A stretch of DNA of 64,000 nt, taken from the NCBI RefSeq assembly GCF_016597815.1, contig NZ_VCHA01000003.1, positions 310,001 through 374,000 on the forward strand. The letters run 5' to 3'. The notes beneath the pieces were generated by a model. That model was not told the origin of the DNA and made no database searches. It worked only from the letters and a program-made list of their open reading frames with translations. Positions 27,772-38,131 of the stretch are shown here, piece by piece (positions within the stretch are counted from its first letter, which is position 1; every line of letters begins with the position of its first letter). The translations under genes were made by a program, and so were the position numbers. This stretch comes from Marinobacter sp. DY40_1A1 (lineage in GTDB: Bacteria > Pseudomonadota > Gammaproteobacteria > Pseudomonadales > Oleiphilaceae).

Positions 27772-28782
27772 ATGACTGGTACAGAAACACCTGTTTCAGC
27801 CACGCCTGTTTATGCTTCTGCCGAACGCCCACTTCCAACGTCGGGCCACATCCAGCTGACCAACCGAGTCCTGGTTCGCATCTCCGGTCCAGGCACTGAC
27901 AAGTTCTTGCAGGGCCAGTTAAGCCAGAACCTTGATGACGTCAAAACCGGTACTTCACCCCGCGCTGCAGGCGCCACACCCAAGGGCCGGGCATACTGCC
28001 TGACCCGTCTGGTGCGCGATGGTGATGACGTGCTCATGGACCTGCCTTCCGAGCTGGCAGAAGCAATCATGACTCACCTGAAAAAATACATGATGCTGTT
28101 TCGTGGAACCACCATGACCGCGCTCACTGACGGAAGGATCATCGGGCTACTGGGCATTGAGGCAGCATCAGGCCTTGCAAGAGATGAGCTGAACAGCCTT
28201 GAGACTGCCGGGGATACCCTTATGCTGGATTGTGGGTTTCTGATTCGCACAGAAAACACAGCAGACGGCCTACCTCGTTTTGAACTGTGGCAAGCCAGTG
28301 CAAGTGATGTGCAACTGGGCGACATTCCTGAAAAAAACCTCTCTGACTGGCAAGCCTCGGAGATTGCAGCAGGCGTGCCCATGCTGAGCAAGGCCTCCAG
28401 CGACGCCTACGTGCCGCAGATGCTTAACTGGCAGCATCTGGGTGGCGTGCATTTCAAGAAAGGCTGTTATACCGGCCAGGAAATTATCGCCAGAATGCAC
28501 TTTCTCGGACAACTTAAAAAAAGCCTGTTCCGCTTTCGTATTGCGGATGCCAACTCGCTACCTGTGCCGGGAGCCTCAATCATGGCGGGCGATCGGTCAG
28601 TAGGGGAAATCGTCAACGCAGTGGGCTTCACTGACGGCTCTTGCGAACTACTTGCCGTTATTCGGCATGACGCCGCTAACGCAGTCCTGTTAGCAGAAGG
28701 TTTGCCACAGGCAGTGCTGGAGCAGCAGCCACTGCCCTACTCGGTTACCGAGCGTGAGGGAAGTGAACCAAAGGATACATAA
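27772..28782 (+). CDS. ygfZ: Folate-binding protein YgfZ (Fe-S cluster maintenance)
   Basis: 336-residue GcvT-like folate-binding protein needed for activity of some Fe-S enzymes such as MiaB. The hallmark KKGCYTGQEIIARMHFLG is present around residues 225-242, with the conserved cysteine. CGGAG lies upstream of the ATG. Located downstream of cptA/ygfX; in E. coli ygfX, ygfY (sdhE) and ygfZ are also neighbours. Confidence 0.93.
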   Translation: MTGTETPVSATPVYASAERPLPTSGHIQLTNRVLVRISGPGTDKFLQGQLSQNLDDVKTGTSPRAAGATPKGRAYCLTRLVRDGDDVLMDLPSELAEAIMTHLKKYMMLFRGTTMTALTDGRIIGLLGIEAASGLARDELNSLETAGDTLMLDCGFLIRTENTADGLPRFELWQASASDVQLGDIPEKNLSDWQASEIAAGVPMLSKASSDAYVPQMLNWQHLGGVHFKKGCYTGQEIIARMHFLGQLKKSLFRFRIADANSLPVPGASIMAGDRSVGEIVNAVGFTDGSCELLAVIRHDAANAVLLAEGLPQAVLEQQPLPYSVTEREGSEPKDT

Positions 28783-28900
28783 GTTGACAGGCAAGGCTGT
28801 CAGAATTTGCTATAAATAGGGACTATACTTCTGGCCTTCAGATTGCTCATCTCACAGGATAATGGGCGACCTGAACTGACAAGCGGATCCATACGAAATC

Positions 28901-29734
28901 ATGTCGAACATTGCCGAAACCATCAAAGCGGATCTTATAACCGCGATCGAAGAAGACAAACTCCTACTCCCAACATTACCGGAAGCCGCACTTCAGGTAA
29001 GGGATATTGCCGAGTCTGAAGACTCCGCCATCGCAGATCTGGTAAAGGTCATCAGCAACGACACTGCTCTGTCTGCACGCATCATCCGTGTGTGTAACAG
29101 CCCTCTCTTCCGAGGCAATCGTGCTATAGAGAACCTGAACATGGCTGTTAGCCGTCTGGGCATGGCTTACACCAGCAGCCTGGCCATGGGCTTGGCGATG
29201 CAGCAAATGTTTCAGGCAACCTCAGAGATGATCGACAAGCGCTTGCGCGCAACCTGGCAAGCGAGTACCGAAGTAGCAGGCATTTGCCACGTACTGGCCC
29301 AGCACTACACCAAACTGAAACCGGATCAGGCAACGTTGGCAGGCCTGGTTCACCTGATTGGCGTGTTACCTATCTTGCGTTACGTGGAAGATGAAGACAT
29401 ACAAATCAGCGGCGCCATGCTCGACAGCGTTATTGAAGAACTGCACCCCAGAATCGGCACTGCCATCCTGAAAAAGTGGGACTTCCCCAAGGACCTGTTG
29501 AACGTTCCTCTGGAATTCGCCAAATTCAAGAGGGAGGTCCCCTCAGCCGACTACGCCGATCTGGTTATGATCGCTAACTTGCAGCTGATTTCAGGGACAG
29601 AGCACCCTTGGGCACAGATGGACTGGACTGCCATTTCAGCATTTGACCGCCTCGGCCTTGACCCGAACATTGATATGAACGAAGAAGAAGATCTTAACGC
29701 TCAGATGGAAGCCGCAATGGCGCTGCTTCAATAA
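28901..29734 (+). CDS. HDOD domain protein
   Basis: 277 residues, almost entirely one HDOD domain (signal-transduction relative of HD phosphohydrolases without the catalytic HD pair). Pattern [46 protein letters not shown] at the N-terminus, then [12 protein letters not shown]. These proteins often act in chemotaxis, cell-cycle or stress signalling; no partner is visible here. It overlaps the convergent ung gene by seven bases. No signal peptide. Confidence 0.88.
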   Translation: MSNIAETIKADLITAIEEDKLLLPTLPEAALQVRDIAESEDSAIADLVKVISNDTALSARIIRVCNSPLFRGNRAIENLNMAVSRLGMAYTSSLAMGLAMQQMFQATSEMIDKRLRATWQASTEVAGICHVLAQHYTKLKPDQATLAGLVHLIGVLPILRYVEDEDIQISGAMLDSVIEELHPRIGTAILKKWDFPKDLLNVPLEFAKFKREVPSADYADLVMIANLQLISGTEHPWAQMDWTAISAFDRLGLDPNIDMNEEEDLNAQMEAAMALLQ

Positions 29735-30453
29735 TCGGCATCCAGATCTGCTTTCGAAGGTAGCGCCCAACATACTGGCGCATGTCCTTGCTCCCGGAGC
29801 CATTCATTGGCCCGGGAGAAATGCTTGCAACCAAAAAATCCACGATACGAACTGAGTGGTGACGGGTGCGGCCCTTCAAGCACCAAATGCCGACTACGAT
29901 CAATGTGCCGCCCTTTCTTTCTGGCATAGTTACCCCAGAGCAAAAACACGACCCCATCGCCCTTACGATTCACCGTTTCGATCACACGATCAGTAAACGT
30001 CTCCCAACCTTTGCCTTGATGGGCGCCTGCCTGGCCTTGCACGACTGTGAGCACGCTGTTCAGCAGCAATACGCCCTGTTCTGCCCATGGCTGCAGACAG
30101 CCGTGATCAGGCGGAGCAATGCCCAAATCACTCTCGATTTCCTTAAAAATGTTAACAAGTGAGGGCGGCGGCGGAACGTCTGGCCTTACAGAAAAGCACA
30201 GGCCGTGCGCCTGGCCGGGGCCGTGGTAGGGATCTTGCCCAAGAATCACAACACGCACATTACCCAGAGGCGTGCTGTTAAGGGCATTAAAACAGTGTTT
30301 GCTGTCCGGGAAGAGGACCTTTCCGGCACTTTCTTCTTCGGCGAGAAATTCTGCCAGCGCCTTCATGTAGGGCTGGCAGAATTCGCCTGAGAGATGTTCT
30401 TTCCAGCCCCGGTCGGGCCTGAGAGTGTTTGCCAGTGCCTCAACCGGGTGCAT
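29728..30453 (-). CDS. ung: Uracil-DNA glycosylase
   Basis: Removes uracil from DNA in base excision repair. 241 residues, with the water-activating motif [18 protein letters not shown], the uracil-binding [12 protein letters not shown] and the DNA-loop [14 protein letters not shown] family-1 UNG of normal length. It follows lysS by two bases (probably one message) and overlaps the HDOD gene stop, which is convergent. Confidence 0.96.
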   Translation of the reverse strand: MHPVEALANTLRPDRGWKEHLSGEFCQPYMKALAEFLAEEESAGKVLFPDSKHCFNALNSTPLGNVRVVILGQDPYHGPGQAHGLCFSVRPDVPPPPSLVNIFKEIESDLGIAPPDHGCLQPWAEQGVLLLNSVLTVVQGQAGAHQGKGWETFTDRVIETVNRKGDGVVFLLWGNYARKKGRHIDRSRHLVLEGPHPSPLSSYRGFFGCKHFSRANEWLREQGHAPVCWALPSKADLDADY

Positions 30454-30455
30454 GA

Positions 30456-31988
30456 TTACTCCTCGTCTTTCGAGTTCTCGGCCTTGTGCTCAGGGCGCAT
30501 GGCCGGGAACAGGATTACGTCGCGAATGGACGGCGAGTTGGTCAGCAGCATGGCCAGGCGGTCAATGCCAATGCCCTCGCCCGCTGTTGGCGGCAGGCCG
30601 TACTCCAGTGCCATCACGTAATCTTCATCGTAGAACATGGCTTCGTCGTCGCCGGCATCTTTCTCGGCAACCTGCGCCCTGAAGCGCTCAGCCTGGTCTT
30701 CCGCATCGTTAAGCTCGGAGAAACCATTGGCAATTTCACGACCACCCACAAAGAACTCGAAGCGCTCGGTCACAAACGGATTACTATCCTTGCTGCGGGC
30801 CAGCGGCGACACTTCCTTCGGGTACTCGGTAATGAACGTTGGTTGCATCAGGCGGTGCTCTGCCGTTGCTTCAAAAATTTCGATTTGAATCCTGCCCAGG
30901 CCCCAGCCGGATTTCACATGGATGCCCAGATCTTTTGCCACCTGACGAGCAGACGTCTCATCCGCCAACTGCTCGGCAGTTACATCAGGCGCATAACGCA
31001 GGATTGCATCAACTACGGTCAGACGCTCAAAGGACTTACCAAAATCGTATTCGATACGCTCTTCGGTGCCGTCGGCCAACATGCGTGTATTCACGACGGT
31101 GGTGGTACCCAAAACATTCTGCGCGATTGTGCGCAGCATGTCCTCGGTAAGATCCATCAGATCGTTGTAATCCGCATACGCCTGATAGAACTCGACCATG
31201 GTAAATTCGGGGTTATGGCGGGTAGAAAGCCCTTCGTTCCGAAAGTTTCGGTTGATCTCGAACACCCGCTCAAATCCGCCTACAACCAGGCGTTTAAGGT
31301 ACAGCTCCGGCGCAATGCGCAGATACATATCCATACCCAGTGCGTTGTGATGGGTAACGAACGGGCGCGCAGTTGCCCCACCGGGAATCACCTGCAGCAT
31401 GGGCGTTTCAACTTCAATGAAATCCCGATCTGCGAAAAACTGGCGCATGGAAGTGATGATTTTCGAGCGCGCCAGGAACACCCGGCGACTGTCTTCGTTA
31501 ACCATCAAATCCACATAACGGTGGCGGTAGCGTGATTCAGTATCGGTCAGCCCTTTATGTTTCTCGGGCAGCGGACGCAGAGACTTGGTGAGCAATACAT
31601 ACTCATCCATAGCCACATAGAGATCGCCTTTACCTGATTTACACAAGGTTCCCCGCACACCGACAATATCCCCCAGGTCCCAATGCTTGGTGTCTTTCTG
31701 CACATCCTTGGTGGCGTAGATCTGGATACGACCAGTCATGTCCTGAACCACCTTGAATGCCTTGCGGTCCAGCATCATGCGGCCTGCAATCGCAACCTTG
31801 ATATCCAGTGACTCAAGCTCTTCCTTGCCATGATCACCGTATTTAGCCTGCAACTCAGCAGCGGTGGCATCACGACGGAAGTCGTTAGGGAACGGATTGC
31901 CACTTTCACGCAGTTCGGCCAACTTGGCGCGACGCTCAGCAATCAGCTTGTTGTCCTCTTGGGGTGCATTCTTGGCGTGTTCAGTCAT
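30456..31988 (-). CDS. lysS: Lysyl-tRNA synthetase (class II)
   Basis: Charges tRNA-Lys. 510 residues: an OB-fold anticodon domain ([27 protein letters not shown]), then the class II core with motif 2 (NRNFRNEG) and motif 3 ([26 protein letters not shown]). It lies 54 bases after prfB in the conserved prfB-lysS order, with ung next. Confidence 0.97.
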   Translation of the reverse strand: MTEHAKNAPQEDNKLIAERRAKLAELRESGNPFPNDFRRDATAAELQAKYGDHGKEELESLDIKVAIAGRMMLDRKAFKVVQDMTGRIQIYATKDVQKDTKHWDLGDIVGVRGTLCKSGKGDLYVAMDEYVLLTKSLRPLPEKHKGLTDTESRYRHRYVDLMVNEDSRRVFLARSKIITSMRQFFADRDFIEVETPMLQVIPGGATARPFVTHHNALGMDMYLRIAPELYLKRLVVGGFERVFEINRNFRNEGLSTRHNPEFTMVEFYQAYADYNDLMDLTEDMLRTIAQNVLGTTTVVNTRMLADGTEERIEYDFGKSFERLTVVDAILRYAPDVTAEQLADETSARQVAKDLGIHVKSGWGLGRIQIEIFEATAEHRLMQPTFITEYPKEVSPLARSKDSNPFVTERFEFFVGGREIANGFSELNDAEDQAERFRAQVAEKDAGDDEAMFYDEDYVMALEYGLPPTAGEGIGIDRLAMLLTNSPSIRDVILFPAMRPEHKAENSKDEE

Positions 31989-32042
31989 GTTGGCTCACTA
32001 GAAAATCAGGGGTGTCCGGAGTTGGCTTGGCAATGGCGCTGA

Positions 32043-33138
32043 TTACAGCGCCATCTTCAGGCTGGCTTCAATGAACTTATCAATATCACCATCCAACACC
32101 GACTGGGTGTTGCTGGTTTCAATTTTGGTACGCAAATCCTTGATGCGGCCGTCGTCCAGCACGTAGGAACGAATCTGGCTGCCCCATCCAATATCGGATT
32201 TGGCATCTTCAGCTTTCTGTTTCTCAGCGTTACGCGCCTGCATCTCATGCTCATACAGCTTGGCTTTGAGCTGTTTCATCGCCTGATCTTTGTTCTGATG
32301 CTGGCTTCGGCCGGCCTGACAGGCAACAACAATACCGGTCGGGTTGTGGGTCAAACGTACCGCAGATTCTGTGCGGTTAACGTGCTGACCACCTGCACCA
32401 GAGGCACGGTAAACATCTACCCGCAGATCTGCCGGGTTGATCTCAATCTCGAAACTGTCATCCACTTCGGGGGTAACAACCACCGATGAAAACGATGTAT
32501 GGCGACGGTTACCAGAGTCAAAAGGCGACTTGCGAACCAGGCGGTGAACACCGGTTTCTGTTCGGGCCCAACCAAAGGCATACTCACCTTGAATATGAAC
32601 CGTGGCACTCTTCACGCCCGCTACTTCACCTTCCTGAAGCTCCACAATTTCTGTCTTGAACCCCCGGCTCTCAGCCCAGCGCAGGTACATGCGCAGAAGC
32701 ATATTAGCCCAGTCCTGAGCCTCAGTTCCGCCCGACCCTGCCTGAATTTCCAGATAGGCGTTGTTTGGGTCCATCTCACCGGAAAACATCCGGCGGAATT
32801 CAAGCTTCTCAAGCTCGGCTTCCAGAGCTTCAAGATCCGACACAATCTCATCGACCGTGTCGGCATCATCTTCCTCAACAGCCATTTCCAGCAGGCCTTC
32901 TGCATCAGAAAGGCCGGATGTGAGGTTATCGATGGTGCTAACAATCAAATCAAGATCAGAACGCTCCTTGCCCAACGCCTGGGCGCGCTCAGGATCATCC
33001 CACACCGTGGGCATTTCCAATTCACGTTCTACTTCGACCAGCCGCTCACTACGCTGATCGTAGTCAAAGATACCCCCTGAGCGTCTCAGTACGCTCACGA
33101 AGCTCTTTAATCTTCGTCACAATGGGATTAACTTCCAT
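32043..33138 (-). CDS. prfB: Peptide chain release factor 2, with programmed +1 frameshift
   Basis: Releases peptides at UGA and UAA. Translation starts at the ATG at 33138 and reads 24 codons to an in-frame UGA (33066-33064); the remainder is in the +1 frame, giving about 364 residues. The site is AGGGGGTATCTTTGAC, essentially identical to the E. coli one: an internal Shine-Dalgarno, CUU UGA and C. Domain motifs are SPF ([14 protein letters not shown]) for stop-codon recognition and [18 protein letters not shown] with the GGQ loop. RF2 thus controls its own level: low RF2 favours the shift. Confidence 0.96.
33063..33078 (-). promoter_or_regulatory. Programmed +1 frameshift site of prfB
   Basis: On the minus strand: AGGGGG (internal Shine-Dalgarno), then TAT and the slippery CTTTGAC containing the in-frame UGA. 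The spacing matches the E. coli RF2 site. Codon 24 is CUU, codon 25 the UGA that is bypassed. Confidence 0.95.
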
Positions 33139-33237
33139 AAGACCAATACTCAATGTTGGAAAATGATGCGTAAAACAGACGCGGGATTCTACCGGAATTC
33201 CAGCGGTAAATCAGCCGTTGCCTATACTCTGGTGGCT

Positions 33238-33345
33238 GCGCTGATCAGGAACGGCTTGCCGGGAGGCGCTGTTAATACGTCCCTGTACGCTTGACGAAAA
33301 CATCCATGTTTTCGACACTCCCGGCAAGCCGTTCCCGACCAGCGC
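33238..33345. repeat. Long inverted repeat A with an inner hairpin
   Basis: Arms 33238-33265 and 33318-33345, 28 bases each, pair with two mismatches (both purine-for-purine). Core of the left arm is GGAACGGCTTGCCGGGAG. Inside the 52-base loop is a second hairpin, CGAAAACAT (33295-33303) with ATGTTTTCG (33306-33314). Such nested stems resemble intergenic mobile repeats (REP/MITE-like), but only one copy is in this window. Confidence 0.75.
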
Positions 33346-33454
33346 CCGTTGTTTGGAGTAAGTCTGCTGCAAATACAGCCTCAACCCTACTAGTTAGTCG
33401 ATTAAATTCGCCCAACCTGAGCAAGCAACCGAGATATCTTTAAAGTCTGATCGG

Positions 33455-33546
33455 TCAGGGGGCGGGTACGCTTTTCTGCCGGAAAAAGATGTCTGAGCGC
33501 AGCGAGTTGTTTTTCCAGAAGAAAAGCGTACCCGCCCCGTGACCAG
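33455..33546. repeat. Long inverted repeat B
   Basis: Arms 33455-33489 and 33512-33546, 35 bases each, with about four mismatches; the inner part includes GCGGGTACGCTTTTCT against AGAAAAGCGTACCCGC. The 22-base loop is GATGTCTGAGCGCAGCGAG followed by TTG. It begins 27 bases past the recJ stop codon and might end or stabilise recJ mRNA, though no T-run follows on the minus strand. The loop resembles a repeat I vaguely recall from related genomes. Confidence 0.75.
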
Positions 33547-33573
33547 CCACCAGAAGCCAGAAGCCAGGCAAAA

Positions 33574-35307
33574 CTAAGAAAGCGGCTCCAGATAATCCAC
33601 CAAAAGCTGCAAATTAGTCCGCCCACGAAACGTATTCGAATCCGGCTTATAAACCACCCGAGCCCCGGTGCGAGTGTAATCAGGCACCTCCGGCCCGGTA
33701 TTGAACGCAATACCGTCAATAATCCCGCTGCCGTCCACCGGCTGCAAAACCAGCTTCAAATGATTTTCGCCAACAATACGCTGGCTAACCACACGGAATT
33801 CACCATCAAACAAAGGCTCCGGGAAATGCTGCCCCCAAGGGCCGGCGCGCTTCAGCAGGGCTGCGGTTTCAAGCGATAACTCATCAGCACTCAATGGCCC
33901 ATCAGTAGTAATGGCCGCTTCAAGATCTGCTGCAGTCAAAGCGTCCCGCACAGCCCGGTCAAAGGCCTCAGAAAAGGCAGCCAGATTGCTTCGAGCCAGA
34001 GTCATGCCCGCTGCCATAGCGTGGCCGCCGTACTTGTGCATCACTCCGGGATGGCGGGCATCCACTACCGCCAGCACATCACGGATATGCAGCCCCGGGA
34101 TTGAACGGGCAGAACCCTTTATATCCACGCCATTTTCGTCCGGAGCGAAGGCAATCGTCGGTCGGTGAGTCTGCTCCCGAATCCTTGCAGCAAGAATGCC
34201 TATCACACCCTGATGCCAGTCCTGATCAAACAGCGCCAGTCCCCAGGGTAGTCCTTCCAGATCCAGTGACATGGAGGCAAGCAGGTCCTGCGCCTGAGTC
34301 TTCATATCCTTTTCAATGGTGCGCCTTTCCCGGTTGAAGGTGTCCAGCTCACGGGCAAGTCGCCGTGCTTCATCCGGGTTGTCAGCCAACAGGCAAGCTA
34401 TGCCAACGCTCATATCATCCAGCCGGCCCGCAGCATTCAAACGCGGGCCAACTACAAATCCCAAATCGGTTGAACTGATGTTCCCGTGCTCACGGCCTGC
34501 TACTTCCAGCAAGGCAAGAATTCCCGGACGAGCTTCACCCTGACGGATTCGGCGCAAACCCTGCTCTACAAAGATACGGTTGTTATGATCCAACGGCACA
34601 ACGTCGGCCACAGTGCCCAAGGCAACCAAATCCAACAAAGAACCCAGATTGGGTTCAGGCTGCGGCAAGCGGCCAGCATCCCGAAGTTTTTTGCGCAGAG
34701 CAGTGAGAACGTAGAACATCACGCCCACACCAGCAGCGTTTTTACTCAGAAAAGCACATCCAGGCTGGTTGGGGTTAACAATAGCGTCTGCATCCGGAAG
34801 CGTTTCACCTGCAAGGTGGTGATCCGTAACCACCACCTTGATGCCCAGTCTCCTGGCCGCACTTACCCCTTCAACAGCAGAGATTCCGTTATCGACCGTC
34901 ACCAGAAGATCTGGCAGCTCGCCTTCTTCCCTTAGTCGCTCAATAATCCCCGGAGTCAGGCCGTAACCGTCGGAAAAGCGACTGGGCACCCGGAAATCTA
35001 TGCTCTGTAGTCCAAGCATGGAAAGGCCAAGCATGGCGACAGCAGTGCTGGTGGCGCCGTCGGCATCAAAATCCCCGAGCACAAGTACTCGCTGGTTCTG
35101 CGCAATGGCATCTGCCAACAGTTCAACTGCTCGATCAATACCACGCAACTCAAAAGGTGAGGCCAGATGTTTAAGGGTATAGCTTAGCTGCGCATCGGAG
35201 GTTACACCCCGGGCAGAGTACAAACGGCGGAGTATGGGAGGGAGATCTTGCCCCCAGCCTGGAGTATTGTCCGGCTGGGGGCGACGCAGGATCTTTTTTG
35301 GTGTCAT
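33574..35307 (-). CDS. recJ: Single-stranded-DNA exonuclease RecJ
   Basis: 5'-3' exonuclease in the RecF pathway and mismatch repair. 577 residues: DHH domain with VLGDFDADGATSTA, VTVDNGIS and VVTDHHLAG, then DHHA1 with KYGGHAMAAGMTL and a C-terminal OB fold. Metal-binding Asp/His residues are in place. It lies six bases after thrC (same strand) and upstream of prfB; recJ-prfB-lysS is a common order. Confidence 0.96.
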   Translation of the reverse strand: MTPKKILRRPQPDNTPGWGQDLPPILRRLYSARGVTSDAQLSYTLKHLASPFELRGIDRAVELLADAIAQNQRVLVLGDFDADGATSTAVAMLGLSMLGLQSIDFRVPSRFSDGYGLTPGIIERLREEGELPDLLVTVDNGISAVEGVSAARRLGIKVVVTDHHLAGETLPDADAIVNPNQPGCAFLSKNAAGVGVMFYVLTALRKKLRDAGRLPQPEPNLGSLLDLVALGTVADVVPLDHNNRIFVEQGLRRIRQGEARPGILALLEVAGREHGNISSTDLGFVVGPRLNAAGRLDDMSVGIACLLADNPDEARRLARELDTFNRERRTIEKDMKTQAQDLLASMSLDLEGLPWGLALFDQDWHQGVIGILAARIREQTHRPTIAFAPDENGVDIKGSARSIPGLHIRDVLAVVDARHPGVMHKYGGHAMAAGMTLARSNLAAFSEAFDRAVRDALTAADLEAAITTDGPLSADELSLETAALLKRAGPWGQHFPEPLFDGEFRVVSQRIVGENHLKLVLQPVDGSGIIDGIAFNTGPEVPDYTRTGARVVYKPDSNTFRGRTNLQLLVDYLEPLS

Positions 35308-35313
35308 ACCGTA

Positions 35314-36714
35314 TCAGGCATTCTTCCAGTGTTTTGCTATGAAATCCTGCACGCCAGCGCGGTCATTATCAAGCACCGTGTAGCGCTCTTCCCGCTCAAA
35401 CAGATCGGCCATATGGGCAGGCAGTTCAGGCTTAACCGTTAGACCGGATTCAGTAATGGCATCCGGGAACTTGGCCGGGTGGGCAGTACCAAGGGTAATC
35501 ATTGGTATCTCAACATCCCGACGACAGGTTCTGGCTGCGCGTACGCCAATGGCGGTGTGTGGGTCCAGAAGGTATTCATTCTGTTCGTACACTTCACGAA
35601 TGGTGGCGCACGTAGCCTTATCATCAACCGCGGCGCTATCGAACAGCTTGCGAGCCTGCTTCCAGCGGTAGTCTTCGATGCTGACAGGGCCTTTGGATGC
35701 GTTTTCCAGCAGCTCTTTCACTGCCAACCCATCGCGACCATGAAGATCAAACAGCAAGCGCTCAAAGTTGCTGGACACCATAATATCCATACTTGGCGAC
35801 AGCGTGTGCTCAAGCTGGTGCTGTTCGTATTTATTGCCACTCATGAAGCGATGGAGAATGTCATTTCGGTTGGTAGCAATAACCAACTGCGAAATCGGCA
35901 GGCCCATTTTCTTCGCAAGATAACCGGCGAAGATATCGCCGAAGTTTCCGGTAGGCACAGAAAACGCCATGCTGCGATCCGGACCACCAAGGGCCAGGGA
36001 TGCATGGAAGTAATAAACAATCTGAGCCATGATCCGGGCCCAGTTGATAGAGTTAACCGCGGCCAACCTGGCCTTGCCACCAAGGAAAGACTGGTCGCCG
36101 AAGCTCTCTTTCACCATGCGCTGACAGTCATCAAAATTGCCCTTGATGGCAATATTGTGAACGTTGTCACCCAGGACCGTTGTCATCTGACGGCGCTGCA
36201 CTTCCGACACTCGCTGGTATGGGTGCAGGATAAAGATATCCACGTGCTCGCAGTGGCGGCAACCTTCAATAGCGGCAGACCCGGTATCGCCAGAGGTCGC
36301 GCCCATAATCACGGCGTGTTCCTGACGCTTTTCCAGTACGTAGTCCAGCAAGCGGCCCAGCAATTGAAGTGCGAAATCCTTGAATGCCAAGGTTGGCCCG
36401 CGGAACAACTCCATTACCCACTCGTTGGTATCAAGCTGCACCAGCGGGGCAACCGCCTTATGGGCAAACGCCGCGTAGGTTTCATCCAACATGTGTCGGA
36501 AATCGGCCTCAGGAATGGCCTCTTCCACAAACGGATACATAATGTTGAATGCGAGCTGGGTGTAGGGAAGCCCCCGCCAACTACGGATTTCTTCCAGACT
36601 AAAGTGCGGAAGTGATTCCGGCACGTACAGCCCGCCATCGGGAGCCAATCCTGTTAGCAGGACATCTTCAAAGCCCAGTGCGGGTGCTTCTCCCCGCGTA
36701 CTGATGTATCTCAC
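35314..36714 (-). CDS. thrC: Threonine synthase
   Basis: PLP enzyme converting O-phosphohomoserine to threonine. 466 residues, with the N-terminal signature MRYISTRGEAPALGFEDVLLTGLAPDGGLYVPE, the PLP lysine in FRGPTLAFKDFALQLLG, and GATSGDTGSAAIEG. The start is GTG at 36714 with AGGT upstream. It is the long threonine-synthase type usual in proteobacteria. Follows hom by 26 bases: together they channel homoserine toward threonine. Confidence 0.96.
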   Translation of the reverse strand: MRYISTRGEAPALGFEDVLLTGLAPDGGLYVPESLPHFSLEEIRSWRGLPYTQLAFNIMYPFVEEAIPEADFRHMLDETYAAFAHKAVAPLVQLDTNEWVMELFRGPTLAFKDFALQLLGRLLDYVLEKRQEHAVIMGATSGDTGSAAIEGCRHCEHVDIFILHPYQRVSEVQRRQMTTVLGDNVHNIAIKGNFDDCQRMVKESFGDQSFLGGKARLAAVNSINWARIMAQIVYYFHASLALGGPDRSMAFSVPTGNFGDIFAGYLAKKMGLPISQLVIATNRNDILHRFMSGNKYEQHQLEHTLSPSMDIMVSSNFERLLFDLHGRDGLAVKELLENASKGPVSIEDYRWKQARKLFDSAAVDDKATCATIREVYEQNEYLLDPHTAIGVRAARTCRRDVEIPMITLGTAHPAKFPDAITESGLTVKPELPAHMADLFEREERYTVLDNDRAGVQDFIAKHWKNA

Positions 36715-36740
36715 GTGAGTACCTGTTGGTTAGGGTGTTC

Positions 36741-38042
36741 TCAGTTAAAGTTTTCAGCGCGAATACGGACAACCGGGCCATCTGTATCAGCCAGGGCTTC
36801 CAGTTCTGCAATAGCGCGGTTTACCTGTCGCTCCTGCACCGTATGGGTCAGGATAATGACCGGTATGCGACCATCCTGTACCTCAGATTCTTTCTGCATG
36901 ATCGACTCGATGTTAATGCCATGCTCACTCAGAATCGACGCAATCTTGGCCAAAACACCCGGGCGATCAAGAGCCGTTATGCGCAGGTAATAAGCAGACT
37001 GGATGTCTTCCATGGACAGCACATCAAGCTTTTCCAGGGCATCCGGAGCAAACCCGAGATGGGGCACGCGAAGCGAGCTTCCGCTCGCCACAATCCGGGC
37101 AACGTCCACAATATCTGCAATCACAGCGGAAGCCGTTGCTTCGTCGCCGGCACCTGGCCCGTAATACATGGTCTGACCAACAGCATCACCATCCACAAGA
37201 ACAGCGTTCAGCACGCCATCTACCTGAGCAATCAGGTGACTTTGAGGAACCAGGGTCGGATGCACGCGAAGTTCAATGCCTTCATCACGGCGGCGGGCAA
37301 TGCCCAGATGCTTGATGCGATAGCCTAGCTGCTCGGCGTGGGCGATATCGTAGGGCGTGATCGAAGAGATGCCTTCGGTGAAAGCTTTCTCGAACTGAAG
37401 CGGAACGCCAAAGCCAGCGGAAGCCAGAATGGTCAGTTTGTGAGCTGCATCAATGCCTTCCACATCGAACGTGGGGTCGGCTTCTGCGTAACCAAGATCC
37501 TGGGCCTCTTTGAGCACATCGGCAAACGCACGGCCAGCGCGCATTTCGGTAAGAATGTAGTTACCCGTGCCGTTGATGATGCCGGCAATCCAGTCGATAC
37601 GGTTCCCCGCCAAACCTTCGCGAATAGCCTTCATTACAGGGATACCACCTGCTACACCCGCTTCGTAGGCAACAACAACACCCGCCTTTTCTGCTGCAGC
37701 AAAAATTTCGTTTCCGTGCACCGCAATCAGGGCCTTATTGGCTGTAACCACGTGCTTGCCATTAGCGATAGCCGTCAGCACAAGCTCCCGCGCAGTGTCG
37801 TACCCACCAATCAGTTCAACCACCACATCAACCGCGGGATCATTCACCACGTCAAAAATTTCGGTACTGAAGGCAACGCCACCAAGATCTATATCATCAC
37901 GATTGCGCCGGCTGGCGACCCGGGTAATCCGGATGTTACAGCCTGCACGGCCCGCAATAAGTGCGGCGTTGCGAGTCAATACATTGAATGTACCGCCGCC
38001 AACGGTTCCCAATCCGCAGATTCCGACACTGACGTCTTTCAA
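36741..38042 (-). CDS. hom: Homoserine dehydrogenase
   Basis: NAD(P)H-dependent reduction of aspartate semialdehyde to homoserine. 433 residues: NAD fold with VGICGLGTVGGGTFNVL, catalytic domain with EAGVAGGIPVMKAIREGLAGN and NGTGNYILTEM, and a C-terminal ACT domain (ALDRPGVLAKIASILSEHGINIES), which implies threonine feedback. I place the start at the TTG at 38042 because GAGGTGA lies six bases before it and homologues start here; the in-frame ATG at 38123 lacks both. Not fused to an aspartokinase. Confidence 0.94.
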   Translation of the reverse strand: MKDVSVGICGLGTVGGGTFNVLTRNAALIAGRAGCNIRITRVASRRNRDDIDLGGVAFSTEIFDVVNDPAVDVVVELIGGYDTARELVLTAIANGKHVVTANKALIAVHGNEIFAAAEKAGVVVAYEAGVAGGIPVMKAIREGLAGNRIDWIAGIINGTGNYILTEMRAGRAFADVLKEAQDLGYAEADPTFDVEGIDAAHKLTILASAGFGVPLQFEKAFTEGISSITPYDIAHAEQLGYRIKHLGIARRRDEGIELRVHPTLVPQSHLIAQVDGVLNAVLVDGDAVGQTMYYGPGAGDEATASAVIADIVDVARIVASGSSLRVPHLGFAPDALEKLDVLSMEDIQSAYYLRITALDRPGVLAKIASILSEHGINIESIMQKESEVQDGRIPVIILTHTVQERQVNRAIAELEALADTDGPVVRIRAENFN

Positions 38043-38131
38043 GCTCTCACCTCTGATCCCGAAGGGGTCCTGATGTATTGTAATAGTGCAGCATAATGAT
38101 TCCGCGACACTAAAAGGTCGCATAGTATACC

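Larger units (their letters stand above)
33139..33573. other. Gene-free stretch between recJ and prfB holding two long inverted repeats
   Basis: The 435-base gap between recJ stop (33574) and prfB start (33138), both genes on the minus strand, has no supportable ORF. It contains inverted repeat A (33238-33345) and inverted repeat B (33455-33546). These would fold into long stems in either strand's RNA or as DNA cruciforms. Otherwise I see nothing: no tRNA or terminator with a clear T-run. The prfB promoter presumably lies between element A and 33138. Confidence 0.8.

Noticed and set aside
28784..28816. TTGACA and TATAAA as a promoter for the HDOD gene
   Set aside because: The spacing is 21 bases, too long; another candidate (TATACT at 28824) lacks a -35.
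32043..33098. prfB as a frameshifted pseudogene
   Set aside because: The break is the conserved RF2 programmed frameshift, with intact SPF and GGQ motifs.
33455..33546. Inverted repeat B as an ordinary rho-independent terminator of recJ
   Set aside because: The stem is too long with a large loop and there is no T-run after it on the minus strand.
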